From Leptodactylus fallax (Eukaryota > Chordata > Amphibia > Anura > Leptodactylidae), in the NCBI GenBank assembly GCA_947044405.1, contig CAMRHE010000167.1, positions 4,261,001 through 4,325,000 on the forward strand: a DNA stretch of 64,000 bases, written 5' to 3'. Both the position numbers and the translations under genes were made by a program. The notes beneath the pieces were generated by a model. The model saw only the letters and a list, made by a program, of their open reading frames with translations, was not told where the DNA came from and searched no databases. Shown here in pieces: positions 10,906 through 22,737 of the stretch (positions are counted from its first letter, which is position 1; each line of letters starts with the position of its first letter).

Positions 10906-11110
10906 TTTGGCACTTTTCCAAATACCCTACCCATTTGGCTCCATCATCCTCTTTTCTCATAGACTATAATAGGTGGACCAGGTGTCTTCTGAGAAAAAAA
11001 CTAACAAGAGCCAAAGAAATATTCTATAACTGTGGTGAGAAAACCCCTATACACATGTTCTTAAAGCAGCCCTCTAGGCTACTCTCACTATAGGTGGTCA
11101 TGCACACTTA
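10906..11110. other. Short spacer
   Basis: Unique-looking AT-rich sequence between the L1 tail and the Tc1 end. Nothing recognised. Confidence 0.4.
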
Positions 11111-11897
11111 CAGTACCTTGTGAAAGTATTCGGCCCCCTTGAACTTTTCAACCTTTTGCCACATTTCAGGCTTCAAACATAAGGATATAACATTTTAATT
11201 TTTTGGTGAAGAATCAACAACAAGTGGGAAACAATTGTGAAGTGGAACGAAATTTATTGGATATTTTAAACTTTTGTAAAAAATAAAAAACTGAAAAGTG
11301 TGGCGTGCCAAATTATTCGGCCCCCTTAAGTTAATACTTTGTAGCGCTACCTTTTGCTGCGATTACAGCTGCAAGTCGCTTGGGGTATGTCTCTATCAGT
11401 TTTGCACATCGAGAGACTGAAATTCTTGCCCATTCTTCCTTGGAAAACAGCTCGAGCTCAGTGAGGTTGGATGGAGAGCGTTTGTGAACAGCAGTTTTCA
11501 GCTCTTTCCACAGATTCTCGATTGGATTCAGGTCTGGACTTTGACTTGGCCATTCTAACACCTGGATACGTTTATTTGTGAACCATTCCATTGTAGATTT
11601 TGCTTTATGTTTGGGATCATTGTCTTGTTGGAAGATAAATCTCTGTCCCAGTCTCAGGTCTTTTGCAGACTCCAACAGGTTTTCTTCCAGAATGGTCCTG
11701 TATTTGGCTCCATCCATCTTCCCATCAATTTTAATCAACTTCTCTGTCCCTGCTGAAGAAAAGCAGGCCCAAACCATGATGCTGCCACCACCATGTTTGA
11801 CAGTGGGGATGGTGTGCTCAGAGTGATGAGCTGTGTTGCTTTTACGCCATACATATCGTTTTGCATTGTGGCCAAAAATTTGATTTTGGTTTCAGCC
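11111..11897 (-). mobile_element. Tc1-like transposon, family II, truncated
   Basis: Left end intact: TA (11109-11110) then CAGTACCTTGTGAAAGTATTC. The inner repeat is at 11298-11332 (AAAGTGTGGCGTGCCAAATT). Homology to the family II copies at 35837 and 61087 stops near 11897, within the first catalytic block. The DNA-binding half and the other terminus are missing. Confidence 0.85.
11331..11890 (-). pseudogene. Tc1 transposase, family II, C-terminal half
   Basis: Reverse-strand C-terminal half of a Tc1 transposase. The frame at 11331-11777 runs from [10 protein letters not shown] to the end. It carries QQDNDPKH with the second catalytic Asp and [11 protein letters not shown] with the catalytic Glu 34 residues later (DD34E). 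The first Asp block lies upstream at 11860-11890 in a shifted, damaged frame. The N-terminal helix-turn-helix region is absent. No active enzyme could be made. Confidence 0.85.
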
Positions 11898-12773
11898 ATA
11901 CCAAATGTTCTTTGAGTAGAATTTAGCAAAAACATTCAGCCAATCAATTATGTCATCTTTGTTATCTTTGTTAAAAATAGTTGGATGTGTTTGAAATTTG
12001 TGCCTTATACTTAAATCAAAGATGTACAACGTTCCTAGAAAGATCATTTGTACTTCATCTGGTGTCATTAAAAAAAATGTATCACCAGTCTGATGTATGT
12101 AAAATCCACTATGGACCAAAATATGTATAACAGGTGACAGACAGACCACTAGTGTTAGAGAGGGGAACTTGAGGGTCTGTGCCGGATAAACAAAATCGAT
12201 TTTCAGTCACAAGAATTTCTGCAATAAGACATGGGAGAAGACATATGGTTGATGGATCCCTGTAGAGAGTTTTTGGAATTATTACACTAGCAATCATAAT
12301 AGGGTAATTTGACAAATATACTGTTAACCAATGTTTAGACTCTAGGTAAAAATACATGAAGATCAATCTAAAATCATGCCTGCCCGCTACCTTTAAAGTT
12401 TATAGCTGGATCATTCCTGTTGATGGAAACTTTGTATGCACTGAACAATGAGGAATTTTTATGTGACTGGCCATATAAATCACACTGATAACACTTCAGA
12501 CATAAAACACTCATTTATTATTTTTGTAATGAGTATCAATAGGTTCCCACCAGTAAAACAGTAAAAAAAAAAGTCAATAGATAAACTAGTAAAGAAGTAG
12601 GTGAAAACTGTGCACTGGAAAAAGGCAGATTGATCAGTGGTTATTTAATAGCTGCCTCTGCCTGACTGCTATCACATTGCTAGCTTGTTTCTTCCAGCAT
12701 GCATTTCAAAATACTGTGCCTACCTAAGGGTATGTTTCCATTAAACTGAAATGCTGCAAAATTTCTGCAGCAT
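11898..12773. other. Unassigned stretch with a reverse-strand open frame
   Basis: No repeat recognised. Reverse-strand frames at 11892-12149 and 12109-12366 overlap. The first has charged, protein-like composition (FNKDNKDDIIDWLNVF) but matches no family I know. It may be chance in AT-rich DNA or an exon of an unknown gene. Confidence 0.3.
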
Positions 12774-13025
12774 TAACTCCTTCCCGACATAGGCCATGCT
12801 ATTTCGGTGGATGTCGGGTGTTTACAGCAGAGACCCAGACAGAATACCTGTGATCGGAGCCCACTCTGATCAAAGGTATTAACCCTTTGATGCTAGCCCC
12901 AAAACATTAAAAATTGGCCCATCCACAACACTTCTTCTTCCAATATGGTTCCCATGCAACAAGATAGTGGGAGCAGTCCAGTGCTCAGGATAGCCTGGAA
13001 CTGTGTGAAGGTTCCCAGGCCTGTC
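12774..13025 (-). repeat. Truncated copy of the 2782-3856 TTAA family
   Basis: Starts TTAACTCCTTCCCGACAT, the reverse complement of that family's right end (ATGTCGGGAAGGGGTTAA at 3843-3860). It continues with a second GGATGTCGGG and the CCTGGAACTGTGTGAAGGTTCCCAGGCCTGTCT segment that parallels 3610-3650 in opposite orientation. It stops against another TTAA element at 13026. Confidence 0.6.
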
Positions 13026-13029
13026 TTAA

Positions 13030-13386
13030 AGTGGTTGTCCAGGAAAAAAAAAATATTTTATAAGTTGGCTGAGGGCAGTGAAAAAAAAAAAATCATACTC
13101 GCCTTTCCCCGGTGCTCCGGTGCCTCCCAGCGTGGTCCGGTCCTCCTGATTCGTTCTTGTCTTCCGGTGAAAGTCCCCACCACACGTGACTGCTGACTTC
13201 AGCAGAAGGGATCTGGGACGTCACAGTCGGGGAGCAGTTTCACTTTGAGAAGACACTGGAGCACCAGGACCAGATCGTGCTGAGAAGACACCGGAGCACC
13301 AGGGACAGGTGAGTATGATTTTTTTGTTTTTTTTTCACCTTCCCTGGCCTATTTTAAAAATCATTTTTTTTGCCCGGACAACCCCT
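13030..13386. mobile_element. TTAA-flanked MITE
   Basis: A 357-bp element between TTAA sites (13026-13029 and 13387-13390). Terminal inverted repeats are AGTGGTTGTCCAGG on the left and the complement of AGGGGTTGTCCGGG on the right. The interior is GC-rich (CTCCGGTGCCTCCC, ACACCGGAGCACCAGG) and partly self-complementary. Non-coding. TTAA targets point to mobilisation by a piggyBac- or Kolobok-type transposase. Confidence 0.75.
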
Positions 13387-13531
13387 TTAATTATATGTCA
13401 ACTGATAATTATATAGCGATTTCCTTATAGACTGCATTAAAGTAGTATTACAGTCTATGGGACGTGTGATCTAAAAATTGCACATTCAAGTCCCCTAGGG
13501 GGTATTAAAAAAAAGCTAAAATATATATATA

Positions 13532-15164
13532 CAGTCATATGAAAAAGTTTGGGCACCCCTATTAATCTTAACCATTTTTAGTTCTAAATATTTGGGTGTT
13601 TGCAACAGCTATTTCATTTTGATATATCTAATAACTGATGGACACAGTAATATTTCAGGATTGAAATGAGGTTTATTGCACTAACAGAAAATGTGCAATA
13701 TGCATTAAACCAAAATTTGACCGGTGCAAAAGTATGGCCACCTCAACAGAAAAGTGACATTAATATTTAGTAGATCCTCCTTTTGCAAAAATAACAGCCT
13801 CTAGTCGCTTCCTGTAGCTTTTAATCAGTTCCTGAATCCTGGCTGAAGGTATTTTTGACCATTCCTCTTTACAAAACAATTCCAGTTCAGTTAAGTTTGA
13901 TGGTCGCCGAGCATGGACAGCCCGCTTCAAATTATCCCACAGATGTTCAATGATATTCAGGTCTGGGGACTGGGATGGCCATTCCAGAACATTGTAATTG
14001 TTCCTCTGCATGAATGCCTGAGTAGATTTGGAGCTGTGTTTTGGATCATTGTCTTGCTGAAATATCCATCCCCGGCGTAACTTCAAATTCGTCACTGATT
14101 CTTGTACATTATTCTCAAGAATCTGCTGATACTGAGTTGAATCCATGCGACCCTCAACTTTAAAAAGATTCCCGGTGCCGGCATTGGCCACACAGCCCCA
14201 AAGCATGATGGAACCTCCACCAAATTTTACAGTGGGTAGCAAGTGTTTTTCTTGGAATGCTGTGTTTTTTTGACGCCATGCATAACGCCTTTTTGTATGA
14301 CCAAACAACTCAATCTTTGTTTCATCAGTCCACAGGACCTTCTTCCAAAATGAAGCTGGCTTGTCCAAATGTGCTTTTGCATACCTCAGGTGACTCTGTT
14401 TGTGGCGTGCTTTCAGAAACGGCTTCTTTCGCATCACTGTCCCATACAGCTTCTCCTTGTGCAAAGTGTGCTGTATTGTTGACCGATGCACAGTGACACC
14501 ATCTGCAGCAAAATGTTGGAGGTGGTCTGTGGATTGTCCTTGACTGTTCTCACCATTCTTCTTCTCTGCCTTTCTGATATTTTTCTTGGCCTGCCACTTC
14601 TGGGCTTAACAAGAACTGTCCCTGTGGTCTTCCATTTCCTTACTATGTTCCTCACAGTGGAAACTGACAGGTTAAATCTCTGAGACAACTTTTTGTATCC
14701 TTCCCCTGAACAACTATGTTGAACGATCTTTGTTTTCAGATCATTTGAGAGTTGTTTTGAGGAGCCCATGATGCCACTCTTCAGAGGAGATTCAAATAGG
14801 AGAACAACTTGCAATTGGCCACCTTAAATACCTTTTCTCATGATTGGATACACCTGGCTATGAAGTTCAAAGCTCAGTGAGGTTACAAAACCAATTTTGT
14901 GCTTCAGTAAGTCAGTAAAAAGTAGTTAGGAGTATTCAAATCAATAAAATGATAAGGGTACCCAAATTTTTGCACCGGTCAAATTTTGGTTTAATGCATA
15001 TTGCACATTTTCTGTTAGTGCAATAAACCTCATTTCAATCCTGAAATATTACTGTGTCCATCAGTTATTAGATATATCAAATTGAAATGGCTGTTGCAAA
15101 CACCCAAATATTTAGAACTAAAAATGATTAAGATTAATAGGGGTGCCCAAACTTTTTCATATGA

Positions 15165-15167
<3 letters not shown>
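13532..15167 (-). mobile_element. Complete Tc1-like transposon, family III
   Basis: A 1636-bp element flanked by TA in a TATATA context on both sides. Terminal repeat CAGTCATATGAAAAAGTTTG at 13532 and its complement ending at 15167. The long inverted repeats extend over about 150 bp. Inner repeats lie at 13721-13740 (CCGGTGCAAAAGTATGGCCA) and 14956-14978, the IR/DR layout. The target was evidently a TA-rich microsatellite, still present to the right. Confidence 0.95.
13760..14814 (-). pseudogene. Tc1 transposase, family III, one frame break
   Basis: Reverse-strand transposase in two overlapping frames, 14434-14814 (N-terminal DNA-binding half) and 13760-14491 (catalytic half). They join near 14480-14500, so one indel separates them. 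N-terminal half: paired-like helix-turn-helix (KLSQRFNLSVSTVRNIVRKW), then a basic GRPRKI hinge typical of Tc1 enzymes. Catalytic half: LWTDETKIELFG (first Asp), a Gly-rich GGGSIMLWGC segment, QQDNDPKH (second Asp) and DLNIIEHLW (Glu), spacing DD34E. All three catalytic residues are retained. Total near 340 residues, the usual Tc1 size. Apart from the frame break it is well preserved. Confidence 0.9.

Positions 15168-15226
<59 letters not shown>
15168..15226. repeat. (TA)n(TG)n microsatellite
   Basis: About 19 TA units (to 15206) followed by ten GT units (15207-15226). It directly abuts the Tc1 right end, and TA repeats also precede the left end, so it is the likely preinsertion target. Confidence 0.95.
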
Positions 15227-15619
15227 ATTCAAATTACACCTTTTTTCATAGAGCTCAACTAAAGATAAATAGAATAAACATAAACAAATTATGCATCCCC
15301 ATGTCCGAAAATGCCAAAGCTATAAACATAAAAATATTTTTCCCATACTTATTATTCCCTTCATGCTAGAAACTGGGGTAGATGGGAATAGTTGAGGGTT
15401 CCTTATTTGTACCAAAGATGCGCCACTTCCCACTTTCAGCGCCCCATTTTTAAGAAGGTGGATGGGGTAGGGTATAAACAAATGCAGACCACAATGGAGA
15501 CATTCAACAATCAGCACTCATGTAACAACAACAACAAACATTTCTCACAATAGACTCAAAGTGCAGTCTGGTGGTTAACTAAACAGTAGTTTGCTGTATT
15601 CTATGTAAGGTGAGGGTGT
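15227..15619. other. Spacer, nothing recognised
   Basis: AT-rich sequence with an AAC run (15524-15538). No gene or repeat boundary recognised. Confidence 0.4.
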
Positions 15620-16404
15620 TATTTGCCCTTAAATGTCAAATTGAAGAGATGAGTTTTAAGCTTTTTTTTTTTTAATTGTTGAAGAATGAGATCTGTCTGA
15701 TTGATCTGGGTAATGCGTTCCAGAGAGTGGGGGCTGCATGGCAGAAGGCTCTGGCTCCATACTGTTTAAGATGAATCCTAGAAGGACAATTTATTTGTGC
15801 CTGCTGATCTGAGAGGTCGGCAAGAATGAGGCTTCAGAAGTCCTTTTAAGTAGTCAGGGCCTAAGCTGTTTATGGAGTCGAAGGTCATTAAGAAAACTTT
15901 AAGTTATTCTCCATTTTACAGGCATCCAATGCAATGAGCAGAGAAGGGGGTTATGGGATCATGTTGGGATTGTTTGTTTCTTAACTTTGCTGCAGTATTT
16001 TAGACTATCTGAAGGTGATGTATTTCTTTATCTGGAAGACCTACAGTAGTCCAGATGGGAGGTTATAAATGGACCAGCATGGGAAGATTTTCTCTTGGCA
16101 TAAGGTGTTTCTTTTTTGCAATGTTCCTCAAGTGGAAGAACAAAGATTTGATAATGGAGGATACCTGGTTCCTGAGAGACAGTTCACCATCAATATCTAT
16201 GCCCAAGTTTTGCCCATAATTTGAGCTTCTAGGGATAGAGGTGGTGGATGCACAAGTTCTCATTTTCAAAAAAATCAAAAGTATAAAAATAAATGAAAAT
16301 AGACATTCCTTGTATTCAGGGGAAGGGGCAGAGGGGTTAGGAAGGGAGGGAAGATGGGGGGATTTGGTATGGAGATGGAGGAGGCAAGGTAGGGGCAGTC
16401 CCAT
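15620..16404 (-). mobile_element. Old L2/CR1-type LINE remnant
   Basis: Reverse-strand fragment of a non-LTR retrotransposon. The frame at 16063-16404 reads LGIDIDGELSLRNQVSSI, FHLRNIAK and TSHLDYC, which are landmarks of the late reverse-transcriptase region in L2/CR1-type elements (LGV..., HLRNIA, SRLDYCN). Further downstream, in shifted frames, SLHWMPVKWRI (about 15920), then a degraded FKKKLKTHLFN-like end (about 15650) match the C-terminal order of such proteins. Many frame breaks show it is ancient. No target duplication or 3' tail repeat is clear. Confidence 0.7.
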
Positions 16405-18605
16405 CAGTCCCTGGGTTTAGGATGAACCATCCAAATCCCTCTGACACTTAACTACAATATCAGGGGATTCGTTCTAATCATTAATATCCATATAGTTTGC
16501 ATATTGTCGCTACTGTCATTTGCCTGATCAAAGCCACAGGCATAACTTGAAGCTCCTGGGTGTCAATGCAAAATCTGTAACACTTACCTTGTGCCATTTA
16601 AAATACTGGTATATCTCATGTGGCATCCTTTGGGATCCCTTAGGGCCTACTAAGCGACTACTACTGCTGCACCACCTACAGGTTTGCCCATGCCCATGTT
16701 AAAGGGTCCTAAAAGATTTCCTGTCTCAGGCTGCATCACAAAAGCCTGGGCTGACAATCAAGGGGGAAATGGAATCCACATCCATGTTATGCCACAACCA
16801 TGATTGTGTCACAGGCCATTTCCACATAAATTTACATAATCTGTAAAAGTGCATATATATTTTTTAAAGGATGCCAAAAGGTAAGCAATTCAAGTATAGG
16901 GTTAAAAGAATAATGTATTCTTTGTATACAAGACCATAGCGTAGGCAAAAAAAACCCTGTGGTAGTTACTTGGTAATCTTTTAGGGCATATAGACATCTT
17001 AGAGGGTGGTCTACCACTTGACACCTAAACTCTAGACACACTAGACTCTTCTATTAGCCAGTAGGCTAACTAATGGCATTTAAGTTGTCAGCTCTTCATT
17101 TGGACCTTGGTGATCAAACTGTTTGCACTATGCATTGGTTTTTATACAAGGAGTTGTCTCTTTCAACAAAAATCTTTTCCAGGATCTATTGTAATTTATC
17201 TCCTGCACATCTTTGCCTTTATATGCTTACTGTATATTGTAATAATGGTTTCATTTATCTGCAAAGTCACTTGAAAGGAAAATGTTGGTCTCAACTAATA
17301 CCCCCTGACTGATACTTGAGTAATATTATACAAAGACAGTAAAAGAGCCAAGGTGATTGTTGTTTATTTTGACCTATAAAAACTAGCTTCCCATGGTGAT
17401 ATATCTGGTGGCTTTCTGAGAACTGACGTGCACATCATAAAACAGGAGCAGCGAGTCAGGCACACATAAGCAGAAGCGTTGAAGTGTGGCAGGCACACGC
17501 AGACTGGAAGCCACACACCCCTCACTGAGGAATGCAAGATCTGCAAGAGATATAAGCTGACTGGAAGACAACTGCCCCCTCTATAGGGCAAGTCAGTTCA
17601 TGAATTGCTGTTAAAAACTAGACAGAAGGGCAGTTAGGCAGCAAACAGAATGCAAATAAAATTTAAAGATTCAAAATCGAACAAAAGGAATACAAGGAAT
17701 TTGTGAGATATTGTTACTGCTATCTCTACTACAACCAAATCAGGATATGTCACAACAGACGCGGATCTTTTACACCCAGAAAAAAAGAGTTACAACGATA
17801 TTACTTAAGTTTATTATAACTTACCAGGTTCGATGTAAATACAGTTTCTCATTAAGAAAATTATTAAGAGAAATTTCTTATTACTGTCTGAAATTCTGAC
17901 AGTTTAAATGTAGCCCGGGCGAAAGATGCATCAATGTTATGAGAGTGGGTCACATTCTGAATTGATTTCTGTCTCTGATCATTGCCCCATGTATACAGGG
18001 CAGCAATGAGCAAATGATCATTTTGTCAGGTGGTCACAGTGTTTATTGGGTCTCTTTTTTGCACAAATCAGTGTATGCAAAAGACCTTTTGTCCTTATTC
18101 ACATGAATATCAAAAGCAGAGGTGTGAAGGATGCTTTAACCAACCACCAAAAATAGGACATATCCTATTTCTGGGCATTTTTCATGGATTTTCATAGACT
18201 CAAGTCCAGGAGGGATCCATGAAAATGATTGCCCTATGGATGCAAAATAGCCGTGAAAAATGGACCATTTCATCTGTTTTAGCAAATTGTGTGAATATAG
18301 CCTAACCTGGGAAGCTGGGTGATAAACAATACAGCATCCTTGGGGGTGTACTAGTCAGTATGCCTGGAGACTTGCAGGATTTTGTTTTCCAGCAATACTA
18401 GACTCAAGCACGTATAACTGAATAACTAAGTAGACTTGCTATTACGAACCCTTAGAAAGCTGAGTAACAAACTGGTGGTGCCCTTGATTTCCCAGACACA
18501 TATATAATGGAAAGTAAAAAATTTTACAGAAAAGGAAATTTTAAATAGTTATATTAACAGTAACTTAAGAACTTATTTTTTATTTGGTGGGAAATGTGCT
18601 TTCAG
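16405..18605. other. Intergenic stretch, no recognised gene
   Basis: About 2.2 kb of unique-looking sequence. Several short open frames (for example 16832-17041 and 17364-17591 on the reverse strand) show no recognisable domain. No terminal repeats or tandem repeats noted. Confidence 0.4.
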
Positions 18606-18812
18606 GCTAGGGCTAAACAGTGACTTTGGCCACGACTACTGTTGCACATAAAAGATCGCTTTGTCGTCTTGTGACTCTTTCAGTCATGTTATTAAATAGA
18701 GCCTCATTGTGACCCCAAAGTTGTAGTGCGACTCCATTCACTAACATAAGTGAAGGGCCACATGGCAATCATCAGTCATGTGACGGGAGTCGTGGCCTTA
18801 GTAGCCCTAAGT
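18606..18812. repeat. Foldback MITE (TAGGGCTA...TAGCCCTA type)
   Basis: Left end CTAGGGCTAAACAGTGACTTTGG and right end complementary to it (GTGGCCTTAGTAGCCCTAAG). The interior is also partly self-complementary (CACTAACATAAGTGAAGGG). Sister copies lie at 26430-27152 (split) and 41739-41940. About 207 bp, non-coding. Confidence 0.65.
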
Positions 18813-19261
18813 TTTTATCTGACTGAAAACTAAAGTCTTTGGCTATAGTTAAATAACCAAGGTTTTAATCTATGTGGAATAAATAATAAAAATGGATGGC
18901 CTAAGTGTGCCCAATAAAGTCTGTGGATCTGTGAAAATCATAGTGAGGACACAGACACCACCTGTTTTTCATGGATCCAACACACTCAAACTGATGGCAA
19001 TTTGGTTAAAAAAAAAGTTGATCCATTATTCATATGGACTAGAATAGAACATGCCATAAGCAAAGTGTATATAACCCGATTGACTTCACTGGATCCCTGT
19101 ACAGTCCGAGTCTAGTGTGTCAGACTGAGACTGGGCCAAGTTCGTCATCTGATCGGACCCTTTACTGAATTAAAAAACACTTCAGATTAAGCATTTAACG
19201 TCATATAATTTCAATGCCTCTTGCTAGTCAAAAAATTATTTGGGTAGTACCTAGCACATTA
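18813..19261. other. Spacer, nothing recognised
   Basis: Unique-looking sequence between two foldback elements. Contains CTGTGGATCTGTGAAAATC-like segments reminiscent of MITE interiors but no paired ends. Confidence 0.35.
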
Positions 19262-19402
19262 AGGGTATGTTCCCAAGGGATTTAAATGTTGCAGAAAATT
19301 GATAGCAGAAAATCTGCAGTGTTCCTGCTGGACATCTCTATTAGATTCCATGACAGGAAAACCTCAGCAGGGTATGCTCACAATGTGTGAACATACCATA
19401 AG
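19262..19402. repeat. Short foldback MITE (GGGTATGTTC family)
   Basis: Left end AAGGGTATGTTCCCAAGGG and right end GTGTGAACATACCATAAGG are inverted copies. A 140-bp relative of 32404-32720. Confidence 0.6.
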
Positions 19403-20424
19403 GCTCAGGACGCGTGGGAATTACTCTTAGCATGTTAGCTGACTCAAACTTGCTGGTGACTAAGTTTGCTGCAATTTACAGTAGCAGCATAGTAAATAAG
19501 ATTTCTACAAATCTCATTCACAACATGTGACTAAAATCTGCAAGACAAATTAACCCGCACTGCATGCTCTAAACCCAAAGCATGTCAATTATTGCTGTGG
19601 ATTTTTAGCAGTAGATTTTGAGTAGTTTTTGCAATGGCAGCGGGTTTTTGCTGCTGAAATTCAGCATGTGTGTGACCGCAGCTTAAAATAGTTTTTCAGG
19701 TATAATGATCAATAACTTAAGTTTCCATTTAACCTCACGTTTGCAGGCACCATACAGAAAAAACTAATTAACTCTCTATGGAACCTGTAATTCTTGTAAC
19801 TGAAGACATAGATATTTGGGTGGCAACGTTGTAATGTAGAAACCCAGCTCTGCTTATGTGATGATGATTCTTGACAGAATTCAGCCCAGCATGTAAATGG
19901 TTAAGCTTGGTGTTCTTCCAAGAGGCCTTTGGAATGCATTCTTCTTTTCCCCTGAGAGAACCTCTTGCTCTGCTGCTTTCTGACCTCATTTTATGATGCT
20001 TTATCTGTGGTGCTGGGTTGTGATAAAGGTTTATGAAACAAGCAGGCGTCACCAGCAGTAGTAGAGGCGATATCAAGCGCTGAATATCTGTTCCCACGCT
20101 GATTAGCATCTCAACATCCTATAAACTCCACATACACAACTCCAATTCATTGAGTGGCATTCTTTATACCAGGCCAAAGAATCATTTTTGGTCTTATTAA
20201 AAGTAGCTCAGAGGTCAATGACTCATCCTTGGATTTTTCAGTTGCCGTGTGTCTACTTTTAAAACTGCTGGTAAAAATTCCATGTGGACCTGACTAGAAA
20301 AATATGCTGAGGGCTTCTATAACAAAAGATTAATACTTTGCAATATGTGGGTCTCTATTTTATGTCTAATTTGTCAATTGCCAATTAGTCAGTGGAGACA
20401 AAAAACATTGGCACTAGTGGTTTT
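19403..20424. other. Intergenic stretch
   Basis: About 1 kb without recognised element ends. A reverse-strand 113-codon frame (19768-20109) has no recognisable domain and is probably chance. Confidence 0.35.
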
Positions 20425-22737
20425 AGTGCCCTTTCACACAAGTGCTTTTCACTTGCAAGTCCCTTGCAAGTTTACAATGGTCAGGACTTGCATTCAACAC
20501 TGACAAATAAAACTGAATATGTATATTCACATGCCAGTCTTTTTCACAGACCCTCGATCTGTGCTCGAAAAAAATCACAACATGTACGCTGCTTTCACAC
20601 TGGCTGCATGGACGAGGAAACATCGGAATTGGTATATCCTGGTGTATTTTCATGTAACATTTGTGTCCTATCCATGCAAGCAAAAAAAACCCAAAAACAG
20701 ATGGTGACATAGCAGTTGTTGGATCACAGGTATATTGCGCTAGTGCGATATGCCTGTGATACTGCTGGTTATTCATTAGAATTGCTGGGCAGTCTCTATG
20801 GTCATTTTCAGGTGAGGATCCACAGGCAATTCATATGAATAGCTGGCAGCTCTTATCTCCCACCGCCCCTCACCCTTCCCACAGTAAAATATTTATTAAC
20901 ATTGATCCAACATGGCAGCTGACAAGTATGTTGACAGTATTTTGGAAAGCAAGGTAGTACACATTTACTACCCAGCTTTCCTAGGTACTAAGACATTATA
21001 TAACTCTTCAACTGCCTGCATGCTTGATCAATATTATTACACTTCATTGTGATGGGGATACTCCCAGTTACATTGATAGTGAGTCACTTTAGTGGCTTAC
21101 TTTCAATGTGATTAAGAGAAACCCGGTCACATAACTATGCAGGGACTCTTATGTAGCTAAGGAGTCCTTTCATTAGCTCATTCTGACAGAATCATATCTC
21201 ATCTCCTGGTCTCCTGTGCCAGAATAGAAACCAGAGTTTTGAACCCTAGTTTCTATTCATTTACCACAGGAGACAATGTTTTTTTTATTTTTCATACTGT
21301 TGTTTACTTGTGTTTTTTATCTTTCAGGTTACATCAGATTGCTTTGATTACATCGGATTTGTTGGAATCTATCAATGATCATCATTTTTTAAACTCCTTT
21401 TTTTAACAAAAAGGTTAAGAGGGTTGTTTAGGTGAGTTTTTATATCAATAAAAATGTGTTATGTCTTAATTACTCTGATTGATAGCATCCATTACTAAGG
21501 TGGAAGCTTAGTGTTAATCAGTGAAAAGGCTAGTACTAACCCCCCAATTATTTCTCTGGTACCCAATGCCATCAGGGGTTCTGGGAAGAGGTGGGTATCA
21601 TCCAATACCTGGCTGTCTAAAGAGATGTCTAAAAACCGTGGTCCTTCCCACCCTGACTAATACTATTCTGCTTCTGCTTGTTATAATTGGCTATTTATGA
21701 AAAATTGCCAGGATGCAAAGGGCCACATTTTTTGATCCTTCCCAGCCTAATAATACCAGCATTAGACTGCCCCAATATCTAAAGAGATGACCGGATAATT
21801 CCCTGCTCTTCCTGGATCCACTTATGGTGTTGGGTACCGGAGTAATAATTGGGGGTTAGTGCTAGCCTTTTCACCAGCTAACACTAAGCTCCACCATAGT
21901 AAAGTAAAAAACAGAGACATAAGAAAATGTCTTTTTATTAAACTAAAAACGACCCCAAACAACCCTCTATGACCATTTTATTAAAAACAAATGATGTAAT
22001 CCAAGCAATCCAGCGTAACCTGAAAGACAAAAAGCACAAGAAAAAAAAACAGCAGTATGAGCAATTAAAAAACACTGGTTTCTACTCTTGCACTGAAGTC
22101 CTGTAGATGAGACAGTATTTTGTCTCATTTCAAATGTCTGTACGCCAAAATGAACTAGTGAAGGGACTCCTAAGCTACATAAGAGTCGCTGCACTTGCTA
22201 TGTCACCAGGGTTACTCCAAGTCACATTGACAGTAAGCTATATAATGTGTGTGTGTAAAAATGGACTGCACAGGAATGATGTCCATGTGCTGTCAATTTT
22301 TTTTCACAGCTTCATTCACATGAATGGCTAAGACAAGTAATTTTTTCCTCTCTATGTCCATGAAGACAGTGTGTAAAAGGCCCCATTGACTATAATGGGT
22401 CCGTGTGCTGTCTGCGTGATGTCCGATTTTTTCATGGATAGCTTGTGGACAGAAAGTTAGTTCGAAAGTGCCCTTGCATTGAAGTCAATGGGTCAGTGAA
22501 AAAACCTGACAGTATACTGTTCAGTTATGGCTTCTAGAATGGTTTTTAGTGAACACTGAAGAAAAGTTTCAGTTTTTCTTGAGTAACAGGAAAAACTGTT
22601 GGAAAAGTAATAAAAATTGATGCCATATGATCAGCAAAAAACTGACAAATTCACTGATGTAAGTCGTCATTTTTTCACTGAATGTGTACTGAACACTGAT
22701 GTTTTTTGCAACACTCATGTGAAACCAGCCTTAGGCT
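20425..22737. repeat. Large foldback element with about 1.2-kb palindrome
   Basis: Sequence at 21050-21600 returns in inverted form at about 21790-22245. Examples: GGGACTCTTATGTAGCTAAGGAG (21142) against its complement around 22165; CTTTCAGGTTACATCAGATTGC (21323) against 22000-22025; AAGGCTAGTACTAACCCCCC (21527) against 21855-21875. The outermost ends, CCCTTTCACACAAGTG and the complement of GGTTTCACATGAGTG (about 22718-22733), suggest a single foldback unit of about 2.3 kb. Open frames within it mirror each other and are not genes. A smaller perfect-looking hairpin sits at 20729-20760. Confidence 0.65.
20727..20761. repeat. Short near-perfect hairpin
   Basis: TCACAGGTATATTGC and GCGATATGCCTGTGA form 15-bp arms with one or two mismatches around a GCTAGT loop. 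It lies in the left part of the foldback element. Confidence 0.6.

Noticed and set aside
15082..15369. Forward frame containing a Tyr-Ile repeat
   Set aside because: It is a translation of the TA/TG microsatellite.
20392..20776. Overlapping frames on both strands near 20.4-20.8 kb
   Set aside because: They fall in the left part of the foldback element and have no domain.
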